A stretch of 64,000 nt of DNA from CAVQMB01 sp963713445. Lineage in GTDB: Bacteria > Pseudomonadota > Gammaproteobacteria > Competibacterales > Competibacteraceae. The stretch is taken from the NCBI GenBank assembly GCA_963713445.1, contig CAVQMB010000037.1, positions 1 through 64,000 of the forward strand. The letters are read 5' to 3'. Every line of letters starts with the position of its first letter. Position 1 is the stretch's first letter. Both the position numbers and the translations under genes were made by a program. The notes beneath the pieces were generated by a model. The model was not told the DNA's origin. It was given only the letters and a program-made list of their open reading frames with translations, and did no database searches. Positions 52,827 through 61,240 of the stretch are shown here, one piece after another.

Positions 52827-54064
52827 CTGGTGAGGAACTGACCGACGTCCGGGGCAGCCACCGGTTCGACGAGGGTGCCCTGGAAACGTATCTGGCGGCC
52901 CATCTGCCGGGTTTCGCGGGACCGCTCGCGGTGCGCCAGTTCGAGGGCGGCCAGTCCAACCCGACGTTTCTGCTGACCACCCCACAGGCCCGCTATGTGC
53001 TACGCAAGAAGCCGCCCGGCGAGTTGCTGCCCTCGGCCCATCTGGTCGAGCGCGAATACCGCGTGATGGCAGCCCTGGCCGCGACCCCGGTACCGGTGCC
53101 GAAGGTTCATCTGCTGTGCGAAGACCCGGGTGTGATCGGCACGGCGTTCTTTGTCATGGACTATGTGGCCGGCCGGCTGCAGCGTGACCCGACCCTGCCC
53201 GGCTGGGCAGCGGACGAGCGGCGCGCCGGGTACCGTGCCATGGCGACCACGCTGGCGACACTTCATGCGGTTGATGTCGATGCCGCGGGACTCGGCGACT
53301 TCGGCAAGCGCAAGGACTACATCGCGCGCCAGGTAAAGCGCTGGAGCCAGCAGTACCGGGCTACCCAGACCGCCGCCATCACCGCCATGGATGAATTGAT
53401 CGAATGGCTGCCCGGGCATATCCCGGCCGATACCAGCTGCACCCTGGTCCATGGCGACTTCCGGCTCGACAACCTGCTGCTGCACCCCGACCGGCCGCAG
53501 GTGTTGGCGGTACTGGACTGGGAGCTGTCGACCCTGGGCCATCCGCTGGCCGACCTGGCCTATACCTGCATGAACTTTCACCTGCGGATGCCGGGCGGCT
53601 ATCTGGGCGATGCCGCAGGTCACGGCGGCATTCCCAGTGAGGCCGAGCTGGTCGCCGATTACTGCCGTGCCAGCGGCCGCGACGGCATCCCCGACTGGAC
53701 GTTCTACCTGGCCTTTTCCCTATTCCGGTACGCGGCCATCGTGCAAGGGGTGCACTATCGCGGTCTGCACGGAAATGCCAGTTCCAGCCGGGCACTGAGC
53801 TACGGCGAGCTGGCCATTGCCGCAGCCAGTCAAGGGTTGGGCGCTGGTCCAGAGCGGGCTAGTGCGAAGCCGGCGCCCCTGGTGTGCTCACGGCAACGCG
53901 GCATACCTGCCGCTACCCGCCCTCGACCCGGCCAAACAGGGAATCGGCCGCGGCCAACTCCGGTTCACCGCTGCGCGCCAGGATCGCGGCAAACGCCCGC
54001 TGGCGCAGATCAGCGGCAGCCGCCCAACCATTGCCCGTCGGCTGCAGCGGGCGCTCAAACGTGA
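52823..54064 (+). CDS. APH-family phosphotransferase, partner of the acyl-CoA dehydrogenase
   Basis: A kinase-fold protein of the ACAD10/11 N-terminal type (LvaA-like). The ATP-site residues EGGQSNPTF (41-49) and YVLRKKP (about 58-64) are followed by the Brenner motif HGDFRLDN (210-217) and metal Asp in LDWE (231-234). By family this phosphorylates a hydroxyacyl-CoA. Homology fades after GELAIAAASQG (about residue 340). The last 75 residues are Arg/Pro-rich, overlap the convergent FAAL gene by 152 bases and look like read-through, so a lost stop or an indel near 53835 is likely. In the alternate frame GWALVQSG looks more natural. Confidence 0.82.
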   Translation: MTGEELTDVRGSHRFDEGALETYLAAHLPGFAGPLAVRQFEGGQSNPTFLLTTPQARYVLRKKPPGELLPSAHLVEREYRVMAALAATPVPVPKVHLLCEDPGVIGTAFFVMDYVAGRLQRDPTLPGWAADERRAGYRAMATTLATLHAVDVDAAGLGDFGKRKDYIARQVKRWSQQYRATQTAAITAMDELIEWLPGHIPADTSCTLVHGDFRLDNLLLHPDRPQVLAVLDWELSTLGHPLADLAYTCMNFHLRMPGGYLGDAAGHGGIPSEAELVADYCRASGRDGIPDWTFYLAFSLFRYAAIVQGVHYRGLHGNASSSRALSYGELAIAAASQGLGAGPERASAKPAPLVCSRQRGIPAATRPRPGQTGNRPRPTPVHRCAPGSRQTPAGADQRQPPNHCPSAAAGAQT

Positions 54065-56729
54065 CTTTCAGTATACCCCGGCGCGGCAGCCAGGATCCGT
54101 CGCGCAGCACTGTCCGGGTACCGCTCAGGGTAACCGGCACCAGTGACACCCCGGACTCGGCGGCGGCCACGAATGCACCCATCCGGAACGGCAACAGGCC
54201 GGGCATGCGGGTGAAAGTCCCCTCCGGAAAGAACACCAGCGACGTACCCGACTGGACCAGACGGCTGAGCCGGGCGGCATCCTCGGTGCTGCGCTGCCTC
54301 TCGAAGCGCTCGACAAACAATGTCCCCAGCCGTGCCAGCGGCCAGCGCAGCAGCACCCGCCCGGCCAGCTCGCGTTTGGCCACAAAGCTGAATGGACGCG
54401 GCAACACCGCCGTCAGCAGCAGGGCATCGAGGTAGCTCGAATGGTTGGCCACCAGCACGCAGGGCTCCGCCGGGAGCCGCTTGAGGCCCTCCGTGACCAG
54501 CGGCAGCCCGGTCAGCCGCAACGCCAGCCGGAGCAACAAACGGACCGCCGTCGCGCGCAACCGGCGCCCGGGGACGGCAGCGGCCGCAAGCCACAGCGGT
54601 ACCGCCAGCACGCCGCCGATCAGCCACACATAACTGCCGTAGACCAGCTCGCGAAAACGCCACAGGCCGGAGCGCAACAGCGGCAACGCAGTTAGCGCGC
54701 TGAGCCGGACCATCTGCCACCAGACCGGCGGCCGCCGCTCGCGGCTCAGCTGCCCCTGTTCAAACAGGGTGCGCATGGCCGCCCGGCGGATCTTGCCGCT
54801 GGAGGTCTTCAATACGCTCTGCGGCGGCAGCAACAGGATCGCGTCGGGGGCCACATCAAGCAGATCGATAGCAACTTCCCGGATACGCCGGCGCAACGCT
54901 TCGCAGAAGTTGGCGTTATCATGTTGCCGGGTCTCGGCAGCTACCACCAATCGTTCGTCGGCGCCAGTCGCCCCGCTGCCGAATACTGCAACGCAACCCT
55001 TGCGGACCCCGTCGATCGCCCCGATTGCCTGTTCCAGGTCGTAGGGATACAGATTACGCCCGGCGCGAATGATGAGATCCTTGTCGCGGCCGGCAATGTA
55101 GACGTCACCGGCCGCCAGGTAAGCCTGATCGCCCGAGTTCAGCCAGTCGCCGTCAAGCAGACCAGCGTTGGCCTCCGGATTGGCCAGATAGCCACGGGTG
55201 GCCGAAGGGCCACGGAACTGCAGGCGCCCGACCCGACGCTCCGGCAGTTCCCGACCGGCAACGTCGACGATACGGATCTGGTGACCCGCCAGGGCATGCC
55301 CACAGGCGACGATCTCCAGGACATCGGTCTGCGCCGGAGAGGCTGCTGCGGCGGTGCCGCGCCGCAGCAGCGGGTCACGCTGGACCCGGTCGACGGTAAC
55401 CCCGCGCCCGGACGGCGGTAGCGCCAGACCCACGGAACACTCTGCGAGCCCGTACACCGGAGCCAGCGCTCCCGGATCCAGCCCGTAGCGCGCAAAGCAC
55501 TCGGCAAAGCGCCGCAAGGTGCCGGCGTTGACCGGTTCGGCACCGTTGGCCAGATACCGCAAGCCGGCCAGATCCAGCCCTGTGAGTTCCCCTTCCTGGG
55601 CGTGTCGCAGGCACAGTTCGAAACCGAAGTTGGGTGCCGCTGACAGCGTGCCACCATGACGGTGAATCGCCCATAACCAATCGAGCGGCCGGTGCAGGAA
55701 GGCCAACGGCGACATCAGCACCAGCGGGATGCCCTGATACAGGCTGCCCAGGCAGGCGCCGATCAATCCCATATCGTGATACAGCGGCAGCCAGCTCACG
55801 AACACATCGTCCGAACGCACCGCGATGCGTTCGATCATGGCCCGGATATTGGCCAGCAGATTGGCGTGGCTCAACATCACGCCCTTGGGGTCACCGGTGC
55901 TGCCGGAAGAATACTGGACGAAGGCCAGATCGCTCGCGGTCGGCTGCAACGCCGGCAGAACCGAGGCATCGCCATTGAGGTCAGCCGCACACAGCACCGC
56001 CTGCAAGCTCGGCACCTGAGCCGCCAGCAACCGGCCCACCAGACGGGCCTGGGGCACAGTGATCAACAGCACCACCTCGGCATTGGCCAACAGCCGGGCA
56101 TGGCGGCGCAGATGCGCCTCCAGTTGCGAGGGACGCAACGGCGGATAGATCGGCACCGGGACGCCGCCACCCAGCAGAGTCCCGAAGAAACTGGCGAAGT
56201 ATTCGCGTCCAGTGGGCAGCATAATCGCCACCCGTTGCCCCGGCCGCAGACCACGCGCCAACAGGCCCGCCGCGACGGTGCGGGCCTGTTGGCGCAGTTC
56301 ACCGTAGCTCAGCGGCTGCGGCTCAGCAGCGTTGTCCTCATACAGCAGAATGGCCTGGCGATCGGGCTGGTGGCGGGCCTGATAGTTCAACACCTCGACC
56401 AGGGTCCGAGCCTGGACCGGCGGCGCCACGCTGGTCGGTCGCTCCCCGGGCGCCCGGACAAGACTCGCGGCGCTGGTTTGGGGCAGCGCATCAGCCAGAC
56501 CCCCGAGCAGTTCGCGCGGCGTCGCCGCCGTCAACAGCTGTTCCGGCAACCGCACTCGCAACCGCCGTTCCAGCCGCGTCAGGAGTTCCGCCCGACCCAG
56601 ACTGTCGAGCCCCAGATCGCGTTCCAGGCGGCTGTCGAGATCGATCTCGTCCGCTGTCGCGGGCCGACCGCCCTCGCTCAGCAGTTCGGCCAGCACCGCC
56701 CGCAGGGCTGCGGCACCGGCGCTATCCAC
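53913..56729 (-). CDS. ACP-FAAL-acyltransferase three-domain fusion
   Basis: A 938-aa protein. Residues 1-85 are an acyl carrier domain with phosphopantetheine site DLGLDSLGRAEL (Ser43). Residues about 105-665 are an AMP-forming ligase of fatty acyl-AMP ligase type (YSSGSTGDPKGVMLSHANL, 273-291; PLYHDMGLIG; VYGLAECSVGLA). After hydrophobic segments (about 680-735) comes a PlsC acyltransferase with NHSSYLD (762-768, HX4D) and FPEGTFTR (834-841). It could activate free fatty acids, load its own ACP and esterify a lysophospholipid, like Aas with a different order. The GTG start overlaps the cfa stop. Confidence 0.87.
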   Translation of the reverse strand: MDSAGAAALRAVLAELLSEGGRPATADEIDLDSRLERDLGLDSLGRAELLTRLERRLRVRLPEQLLTAATPRELLGGLADALPQTSAASLVRAPGERPTSVAPPVQARTLVEVLNYQARHQPDRQAILLYEDNAAEPQPLSYGELRQQARTVAAGLLARGLRPGQRVAIMLPTGREYFASFFGTLLGGGVPVPIYPPLRPSQLEAHLRRHARLLANAEVVLLITVPQARLVGRLLAAQVPSLQAVLCAADLNGDASVLPALQPTASDLAFVQYSSGSTGDPKGVMLSHANLLANIRAMIERIAVRSDDVFVSWLPLYHDMGLIGACLGSLYQGIPLVLMSPLAFLHRPLDWLWAIHRHGGTLSAAPNFGFELCLRHAQEGELTGLDLAGLRYLANGAEPVNAGTLRRFAECFARYGLDPGALAPVYGLAECSVGLALPPSGRGVTVDRVQRDPLLRRGTAAAASPAQTDVLEIVACGHALAGHQIRIVDVAGRELPERRVGRLQFRGPSATRGYLANPEANAGLLDGDWLNSGDQAYLAAGDVYIAGRDKDLIIRAGRNLYPYDLEQAIGAIDGVRKGCVAVFGSGATGADERLVVAAETRQHDNANFCEALRRRIREVAIDLLDVAPDAILLLPPQSVLKTSSGKIRRAAMRTLFEQGQLSRERRPPVWWQMVRLSALTALPLLRSGLWRFRELVYGSYVWLIGGVLAVPLWLAAAAVPGRRLRATAVRLLLRLALRLTGLPLVTEGLKRLPAEPCVLVANHSSYLDALLLTAVLPRPFSFVAKRELAGRVLLRWPLARLGTLFVERFERQRSTEDAARLSRLVQSGTSLVFFPEGTFTRMPGLLPFRMGAFVAAAESGVSLVPVTLSGTRTVLRDGSWLPRRGILKVTFERPLQPTGNGWAAAADLRQRAFAAILARSGEPELAAADSLFGRVEGG

Positions 56730-58012
56730 TAGTCGCCTGGGTAGAGAAAATCACGCGTCCACGGGATATCGTTATGGTGATGGCGCGTGAATACCACCTG
56801 AAAAAGCTGCAATTCACCGGTACTGAAAGCGCTCATGGAACCCGCCAGATACAGCTCCCAGGCACGCACGAAGCGTTCATCAAACATCTGCCGCACCTGA
56901 TCGACGTGCGCACTGAAGCGCTCCAACCAATGCCGTAGCGTCTCGGCGTAGTGCAACCGCAGATTCTCCATATCCAGAACCGACAGGCTCCAGGGTTCGA
57001 ATAGCGTCATCAGTTCAGACGGACTAGGCGGATAAGCGCCGGGGAAGATGCGCCGTTCGATCCAGGCGTTCATCGGCGCCGGCCGATTGCGACCGATGGT
57101 GTGAATCAGGCCGCGACCGTGCGGTGCCAGCACCCGGTTCACCACCTCGCCCATCTCACGATAGTGACGCTTACCGACGTGTTCCAGCATGCCGACCGAA
57201 ACAAACGCGTCGACCTGGCCCTCCATCTCGCGGTAGTCCCCCTCGATGAACTCGACCCGGTCGCTCAGCCCTTCGTTGCGGGCCCGCTCGCGGGCATAGG
57301 CCAGCTGCTCCTTGGAGATATTGAACGCCTTGACTCTGACCCCGTAGAACTTGGCCATGTGCAGCGCCAGCGCACCCCAGCCACAACCGGCTTCGGCCAC
57401 CATCTCACCCGGCTGCAGCCGCAGCTTGCGGCTGACATGATCGAGTTTCGCGAGCTGGGCCTGCTCTATGCTCAGATCCGGCCGCGGGAAATAGGCACAG
57501 GTGTAGACCATGCGCTCATCCAGCCAGAGCTTGTAGAAATCATTACCGAGATCGTAATGGTGATGGATATTGTCGCGGGCCCGCTCCAGGCTGTTACGCT
57601 TGATCAGATACAACTGCGACAGCAACCACGGCAGCCAGCCGCGGTCACGGTAGTCCGGCAGGTGGTTGTTGATGGTTTCCATCAACAGGACCAGATCGCC
57701 ATCAACCCGCAGACGACCTTCGGTGTACAGCTCCCCGAATTCGAGATCCGGATTGAGCAACATCTTGATCAGGGCGCCACGGTCGCCGATGTGAATCCGC
57801 ACCTCCGGTTTGCGGTTATTGCCGCGAATCTCGCGCCGGTCCCACAGCATTATGCTGACGGGAGGATTGCCCGCCGCGGCCAGTAGACGTCGTAACAGCC
57901 AGCCCGCGATGCCGCCCGCTTCACGGTGGCCGCCGGTCTGCAGCTGGCTGTCCGACGACGTCTCGCTAACCCCTGCCGGCAGTGACAGAGGTTGTGCACG
58001 ATCACGCTTCAT
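56729..58012 (-). CDS. cfa: Cyclopropane-fatty-acyl-phospholipid synthase
   Basis: A 427-aa SAM-dependent enzyme that methylenates double bonds of membrane phospholipid acyl chains. The family core ERARDNIHHHYDLGNDFYKL by parts (NIHHHYDLGNDFY, about 165-177), SAM site VAEAGCGWGALA (about 220-231), the substrate-side GMLEHVGKRHY (about 293-303) and IERRIFPGAYPPS (about 333) are present. GGAAGGAGG is 5 bases upstream of the ATG. It is the first gene of a two-gene unit with the ACP-FAAL-acyltransferase fusion (stop/start share bases). Confidence 0.94.
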   Translation of the reverse strand: MKRDRAQPLSLPAGVSETSSDSQLQTGGHREAGGIAGWLLRRLLAAAGNPPVSIMLWDRREIRGNNRKPEVRIHIGDRGALIKMLLNPDLEFGELYTEGRLRVDGDLVLLMETINNHLPDYRDRGWLPWLLSQLYLIKRNSLERARDNIHHHYDLGNDFYKLWLDERMVYTCAYFPRPDLSIEQAQLAKLDHVSRKLRLQPGEMVAEAGCGWGALALHMAKFYGVRVKAFNISKEQLAYARERARNEGLSDRVEFIEGDYREMEGQVDAFVSVGMLEHVGKRHYREMGEVVNRVLAPHGRGLIHTIGRNRPAPMNAWIERRIFPGAYPPSPSELMTLFEPWSLSVLDMENLRLHYAETLRHWLERFSAHVDQVRQMFDERFVRAWELYLAGSMSAFSTGELQLFQVVFTRHHHNDIPWTRDFLYPGD

Positions 58013-58074
58013 CTTGCCTCCTTCCGAAACCCGTAGTGTCCGCCAGCCGGCACCACAAGCCTCAATTGTGCGAG

Positions 58075-58092
58075 AATTACCATTAAGTAATT
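58075..58092. promoter_or_regulatory. Inverted repeat in the cfa divergent promoter region
   Basis: AATTAC-cattaa-GTAATT is a perfect 6-6-6 inverted repeat, about 65 bases upstream of the cfa start and about 97 bases before the small membrane-protein gene. Its position suits an operator for either direction. No regulator is assigned. Confidence 0.4.
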
Positions 58093-58188
58093 GCAGATGC
58101 GCTGCTTCGGGCTCGATTGTACACTGCGGAACCGTGGCTTTTGTATGGCCGGTCGCGCGGTGCCCGTTTCCAAGCGAGGTAGTATAGG

Positions 58189-58518
58189 ATGAGTGTCAAA
58201 CTGGAGCATATGATGGGCAGTTTCTCGCCACTGCGGGGTGGATGGCTTTCGAAGCTGGTTGCCGGCCTGGTCCTCGTCGCAGCAATTGTCGCGGGTGTCG
58301 CCTTGTCGGCATTTTTCTTCGGCTTTTTCCTGGTGCTGGCAGCCGTCATGGGCCTGTGGGTCTGGTGGCAGCAGTGGCGGCTGAGGCGCCGGATGCGCCG
58401 GCACGCCGGTCAGACCCGCACCCAGACTCACCGCAAAGTGATCCAGGGCGAATACGAGGTCGTCGATGACGCCGGGCAGGACCCGCATCGGCAACGGCAG
58501 GATTCCCGCCGGCGCTAG
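58189..58518 (+). CDS. Small membrane protein, conserved hypothetical
   Basis: A 109-aa protein with one long or two close transmembrane segments (about 20-60, WLSKLVAGLVLVAAIVAGV onward) and a basic cytosolic tail RLRRRMRRH. After it comes VIQGEYEVVDD (about 84-94), a short block I have seen in other small proteobacterial membrane proteins of unknown role. It is divergent from cfa and precedes the TPR gene by about 60 bases. Function unknown. Confidence 0.7.
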   Translation: MSVKLEHMMGSFSPLRGGWLSKLVAGLVLVAAIVAGVALSAFFFGFFLVLAAVMGLWVWWQQWRLRRRMRRHAGQTRTQTHRKVIQGEYEVVDDAGQDPHRQRQDSRRR

Positions 58519-58577
58519 TATCCGGACTTGACGCTTTGCACTATTCGACACATCACCGTCCAAATCTTGCGAAACCC

Positions 58578-59753
58578 ATGATGCCATCACCTGCAGTACG
58601 CGCGCTTGCCAGTGCGCTGGCTGTGTTCTGTCTGGTCCTGGCCAGGACAGGTTTGGCGGCTCAGCCGACTGTCCCGCCGCTCAGCACCAATCCGAACCCG
58701 GCCGCCGCCGCCACGAACGGGTCACCTGCGGCAACGCCAACCCAGCCGCCGATCCCGCAGTCAGCGCCATCCGGCCCCAGCACGGTGCCCGCATTGGGTG
58801 GAACCGGGGCAGCCTTGGAGCAGCGTGCCGGCAAGCGCAACAAAATGCCGCCGCTCACCCGCCAGGACAAAGCGGCGATGATCGCTTACACGGAGGGCTA
58901 TGCCGCGCTCCGCTCAGGGCATCCCAAGGCTGCCATCCAGCACCTCAAGCAAGCCATCCAAAACAAGCCAAATGAAGCGCAATTCCATTATCTGCTGGCG
59001 CAGGCCTATGGCAAGATCGGCAATTATCCAATGCGCTGGTATGCACTGCGGCAGGCGGTCCGACTGAACCCCCAGCTGAAGGGAGCGGTTCATGGCTTTG
59101 AACAGATGTGGCGGGTTGCGGTGGAAAAGGGCTCGCTCGACGTGGGCATCCCGGAGAAGCGGGTCAAAGCCGAACTTGGCAAACCCGACCAGACATCGCG
59201 AAAGGGATCGGTCTGGGTCTATGGCTACCGCGCGATCGAATTCTTGCATCACAAAATCTATGGGTTGATCGACTTGCGCGGTAGTGGCAGGCCAAGCCCC
59301 GCCACTGAAGTGTTCCGCTTCAATCTGGGGCCGGGCCATTGGCGGCTGACCCAGCGTCGTCTGGGCTCTGACCAGAGTACTCTCGTCTACCAACCGAAAG
59401 CGGCTAAGGGGCCGCGTGCGCAGGTCACATTGACGCGGCTGGTTGACATGAAAGCCAAAAACGACCCGCACCAGCTCATGACCAACATGAAGCAGGAATT
59501 GAAACAGCGTTTCCCTGATCTCGGCTGGCGCGTGCTGCACGATAGCCCGCAGGATGTGTTATTCGAGTGGTGGCTCACGGGCAGCGACGAACCGCATCAG
59601 CATCAGATCGTACGGATGGCCAGCGGAAGCCACGATGTTTACCAACTGTCCTACGCCAGCCAGGCCGACCCGCTCAAATCCACCACTCGGGCGCGCTGGG
59701 TGTCGCAGCTCAAACACGCCAGGCTCGAACCGGTCAAGACCGGTCAGCAATAA
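58578..59753 (+). CDS. Secreted TPR-containing protein
   Basis: About 391 aa with a signal peptide (ALASALAVFCLVLARTGLAA, cleavage near 27), a Pro/Ala/Thr/Ser-rich linker (about 28-80), then TPR-like helices (AYTEGYAALRSGHPKAAIQH, and FHYLLAQAYGKIGNYPMRWY). The remaining 230 residues hold two alpha-beta segments I cannot assign, including a part reminiscent of a small-protein A/BamE-like hinge (GIPEKRVKAELGKPDQ). Probably periplasmic. The ATG at 58578 was chosen over an upstream TTG because the signal peptide begins there. It precedes the cardiolipin synthase gene by 39 bases. Confidence 0.7.
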   Translation: MMPSPAVRALASALAVFCLVLARTGLAAQPTVPPLSTNPNPAAAATNGSPAATPTQPPIPQSAPSGPSTVPALGGTGAALEQRAGKRNKMPPLTRQDKAAMIAYTEGYAALRSGHPKAAIQHLKQAIQNKPNEAQFHYLLAQAYGKIGNYPMRWYALRQAVRLNPQLKGAVHGFEQMWRVAVEKGSLDVGIPEKRVKAELGKPDQTSRKGSVWVYGYRAIEFLHHKIYGLIDLRGSGRPSPATEVFRFNLGPGHWRLTQRRLGSDQSTLVYQPKAAKGPRAQVTLTRLVDMKAKNDPHQLMTNMKQELKQRFPDLGWRVLHDSPQDVLFEWWLTGSDEPHQHQIVRMASGSHDVYQLSYASQADPLKSTTRARWVSQLKHARLEPVKTGQQ

Positions 59754-59792
59754 CCGCCCGCCAGCGCCCTGCCGCGGGCCCGCCGTTCGGCG

Positions 59793-61223
59793 GTGCCGGC
59801 GGCTCTGCCGATGTCGCTGCTGAGCGGCCTGCTGCTGGCAGCCGATCTGGCGGCGGCCCTGGCCGCCGGATTCCACGTTCTGCTGAACAAACGCGATCCG
59901 CGCGCCATCATCGGCTGGCTGGCGATCTGTTTGCTGACGCCGTTTGTCGGCGCCGCAATGTATTATCTGTTCGGCATCAACCGGGTTCAGACCCGCGCCA
60001 GGCGCCTGGCCGCGCGCTCACCTTTCGCCGCTGGCGACGATCTCAAACACCGTAACCAGCCGACCCTGCTGGACCCGGAACTGCGGGTGCTGGCAGGGAT
60101 CGCCGGCAGCATTACCGAACACCCGCTGCTTGCCGGTAACCAGGTCGACTGCCTGCATGATGGCGAGCAAGCCTATCCCGCAATGCTGGACGCGATCGGC
60201 GCGTCGCAGCGCCAGGTTTATCTGGCCACCTACATCTTCGACACCCAGGGCACCGGGGAGACCTTTATCGGGGCCCTCGCGGACGCAGCCCACCGCGGCA
60301 TCGATGTGCGGGTACTGGTCGATGGCGTGGGTGAACTGAGCAGTCTGCCGCGTGCCAGCCAGCGACTGCGCCAGGCCGGCGTGCGAGTCGAGCGCTTTAT
60401 TCCGCCCCGCCTGCTACCGCCACAGTTATCGATCAATCTGCGCAACCACCGCAAGATCCTGGTCGTGGACGGGAGGCTGGCGTTCACCGGCGGGATGAAT
60501 ATCAGCAATGACCACCTGGCTGGCAATATCGCCAACCGGAACCGGATCACCGACCTGCACTTCCGGCTGCAGGGGCCGGTGATCGGCCCGATGATGCAGA
60601 CATTCCTGGAGGACTGGGGCTTCGTAACCGGTGAGCGCGAACCGGTGCCGGTACTGGACCACCAGCAAGCCGGCCTAGCGTTCTGCCGCGCGATCACCGA
60701 CGGCCCCAACGAGGACATGGAAAAGCTGCTGCAGGTGCTGACTGCAGTGATCAGTGCGGCGCGCCGGCGGATCGGCGTGATGACACCGTATTTCCTGCCG
60801 CCGGGCGAACTGCTGGGCGCGCTGCGGGCCGCCGCTCAGCGCGGGGTCCAGGTCAGCCTGTTATTACCGGGCGCTATCGATCATCCGTCCATCAACTGGG
60901 GTGCCCAGCACATTCTCGACCTGCTGCTTGAAGCCGGTGTGCGGATCGGCTACCGGCCTGCGCCGTTCGCCCACAGCAAACTGCTGCTGGTCGACGACGC
61001 CTACACGCTCTTGGGCTCGGCCAACCTCGACCCGCGCAGCCTGCGCCTGAACTTCGAGTTCGGCGTCGAAGTCTACGACCGGGCTCTAAGCGAGGCCTTG
61101 TGGGTCCATTTCGAGTCAGTGCGCAGCCGCTGCCGGCCGCTGACCGTTGCCGAACTGCGCGGCCGGTCACTGCCAATCAAGCTGCGCGACGCCCTGGCAT
61201 GGAGTTGCTCGCCCTACCTTTGA
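59793..61223 (+). CDS. cls: Cardiolipin synthase (phospholipase D family)
   Basis: A 476-aa inner-membrane enzyme condensing phosphatidylglycerol to cardiolipin. Two N-terminal membrane segments (about 10-62, the PLDc_N pattern LNKRDPRAIIGWL) are followed by two HKD motifs: NHRKILVVDGRLAFTGG (about 219) and AHSKLLLVDDAYTLLGSAN by parts (AHSKLLLVDDAY, about 394). The length matches ClsA. The start may be the ATG at 59793 or at 59811. With cfa and the FAAL fusion it forms a membrane-lipid neighbourhood. Confidence 0.92.
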   Translation: MPAALPMSLLSGLLLAADLAAALAAGFHVLLNKRDPRAIIGWLAICLLTPFVGAAMYYLFGINRVQTRARRLAARSPFAAGDDLKHRNQPTLLDPELRVLAGIAGSITEHPLLAGNQVDCLHDGEQAYPAMLDAIGASQRQVYLATYIFDTQGTGETFIGALADAAHRGIDVRVLVDGVGELSSLPRASQRLRQAGVRVERFIPPRLLPPQLSINLRNHRKILVVDGRLAFTGGMNISNDHLAGNIANRNRITDLHFRLQGPVIGPMMQTFLEDWGFVTGEREPVPVLDHQQAGLAFCRAITDGPNEDMEKLLQVLTAVISAARRRIGVMTPYFLPPGELLGALRAAAQRGVQVSLLLPGAIDHPSINWGAQHILDLLLEAGVRIGYRPAPFAHSKLLLVDDAYTLLGSANLDPRSLRLNFEFGVEVYDRALSEALWVHFESVRSRCRPLTVAELRGRSLPIKLRDALAWSCSPYL

Positions 61224-61240
61224 CCGACATGACAAAAAAC

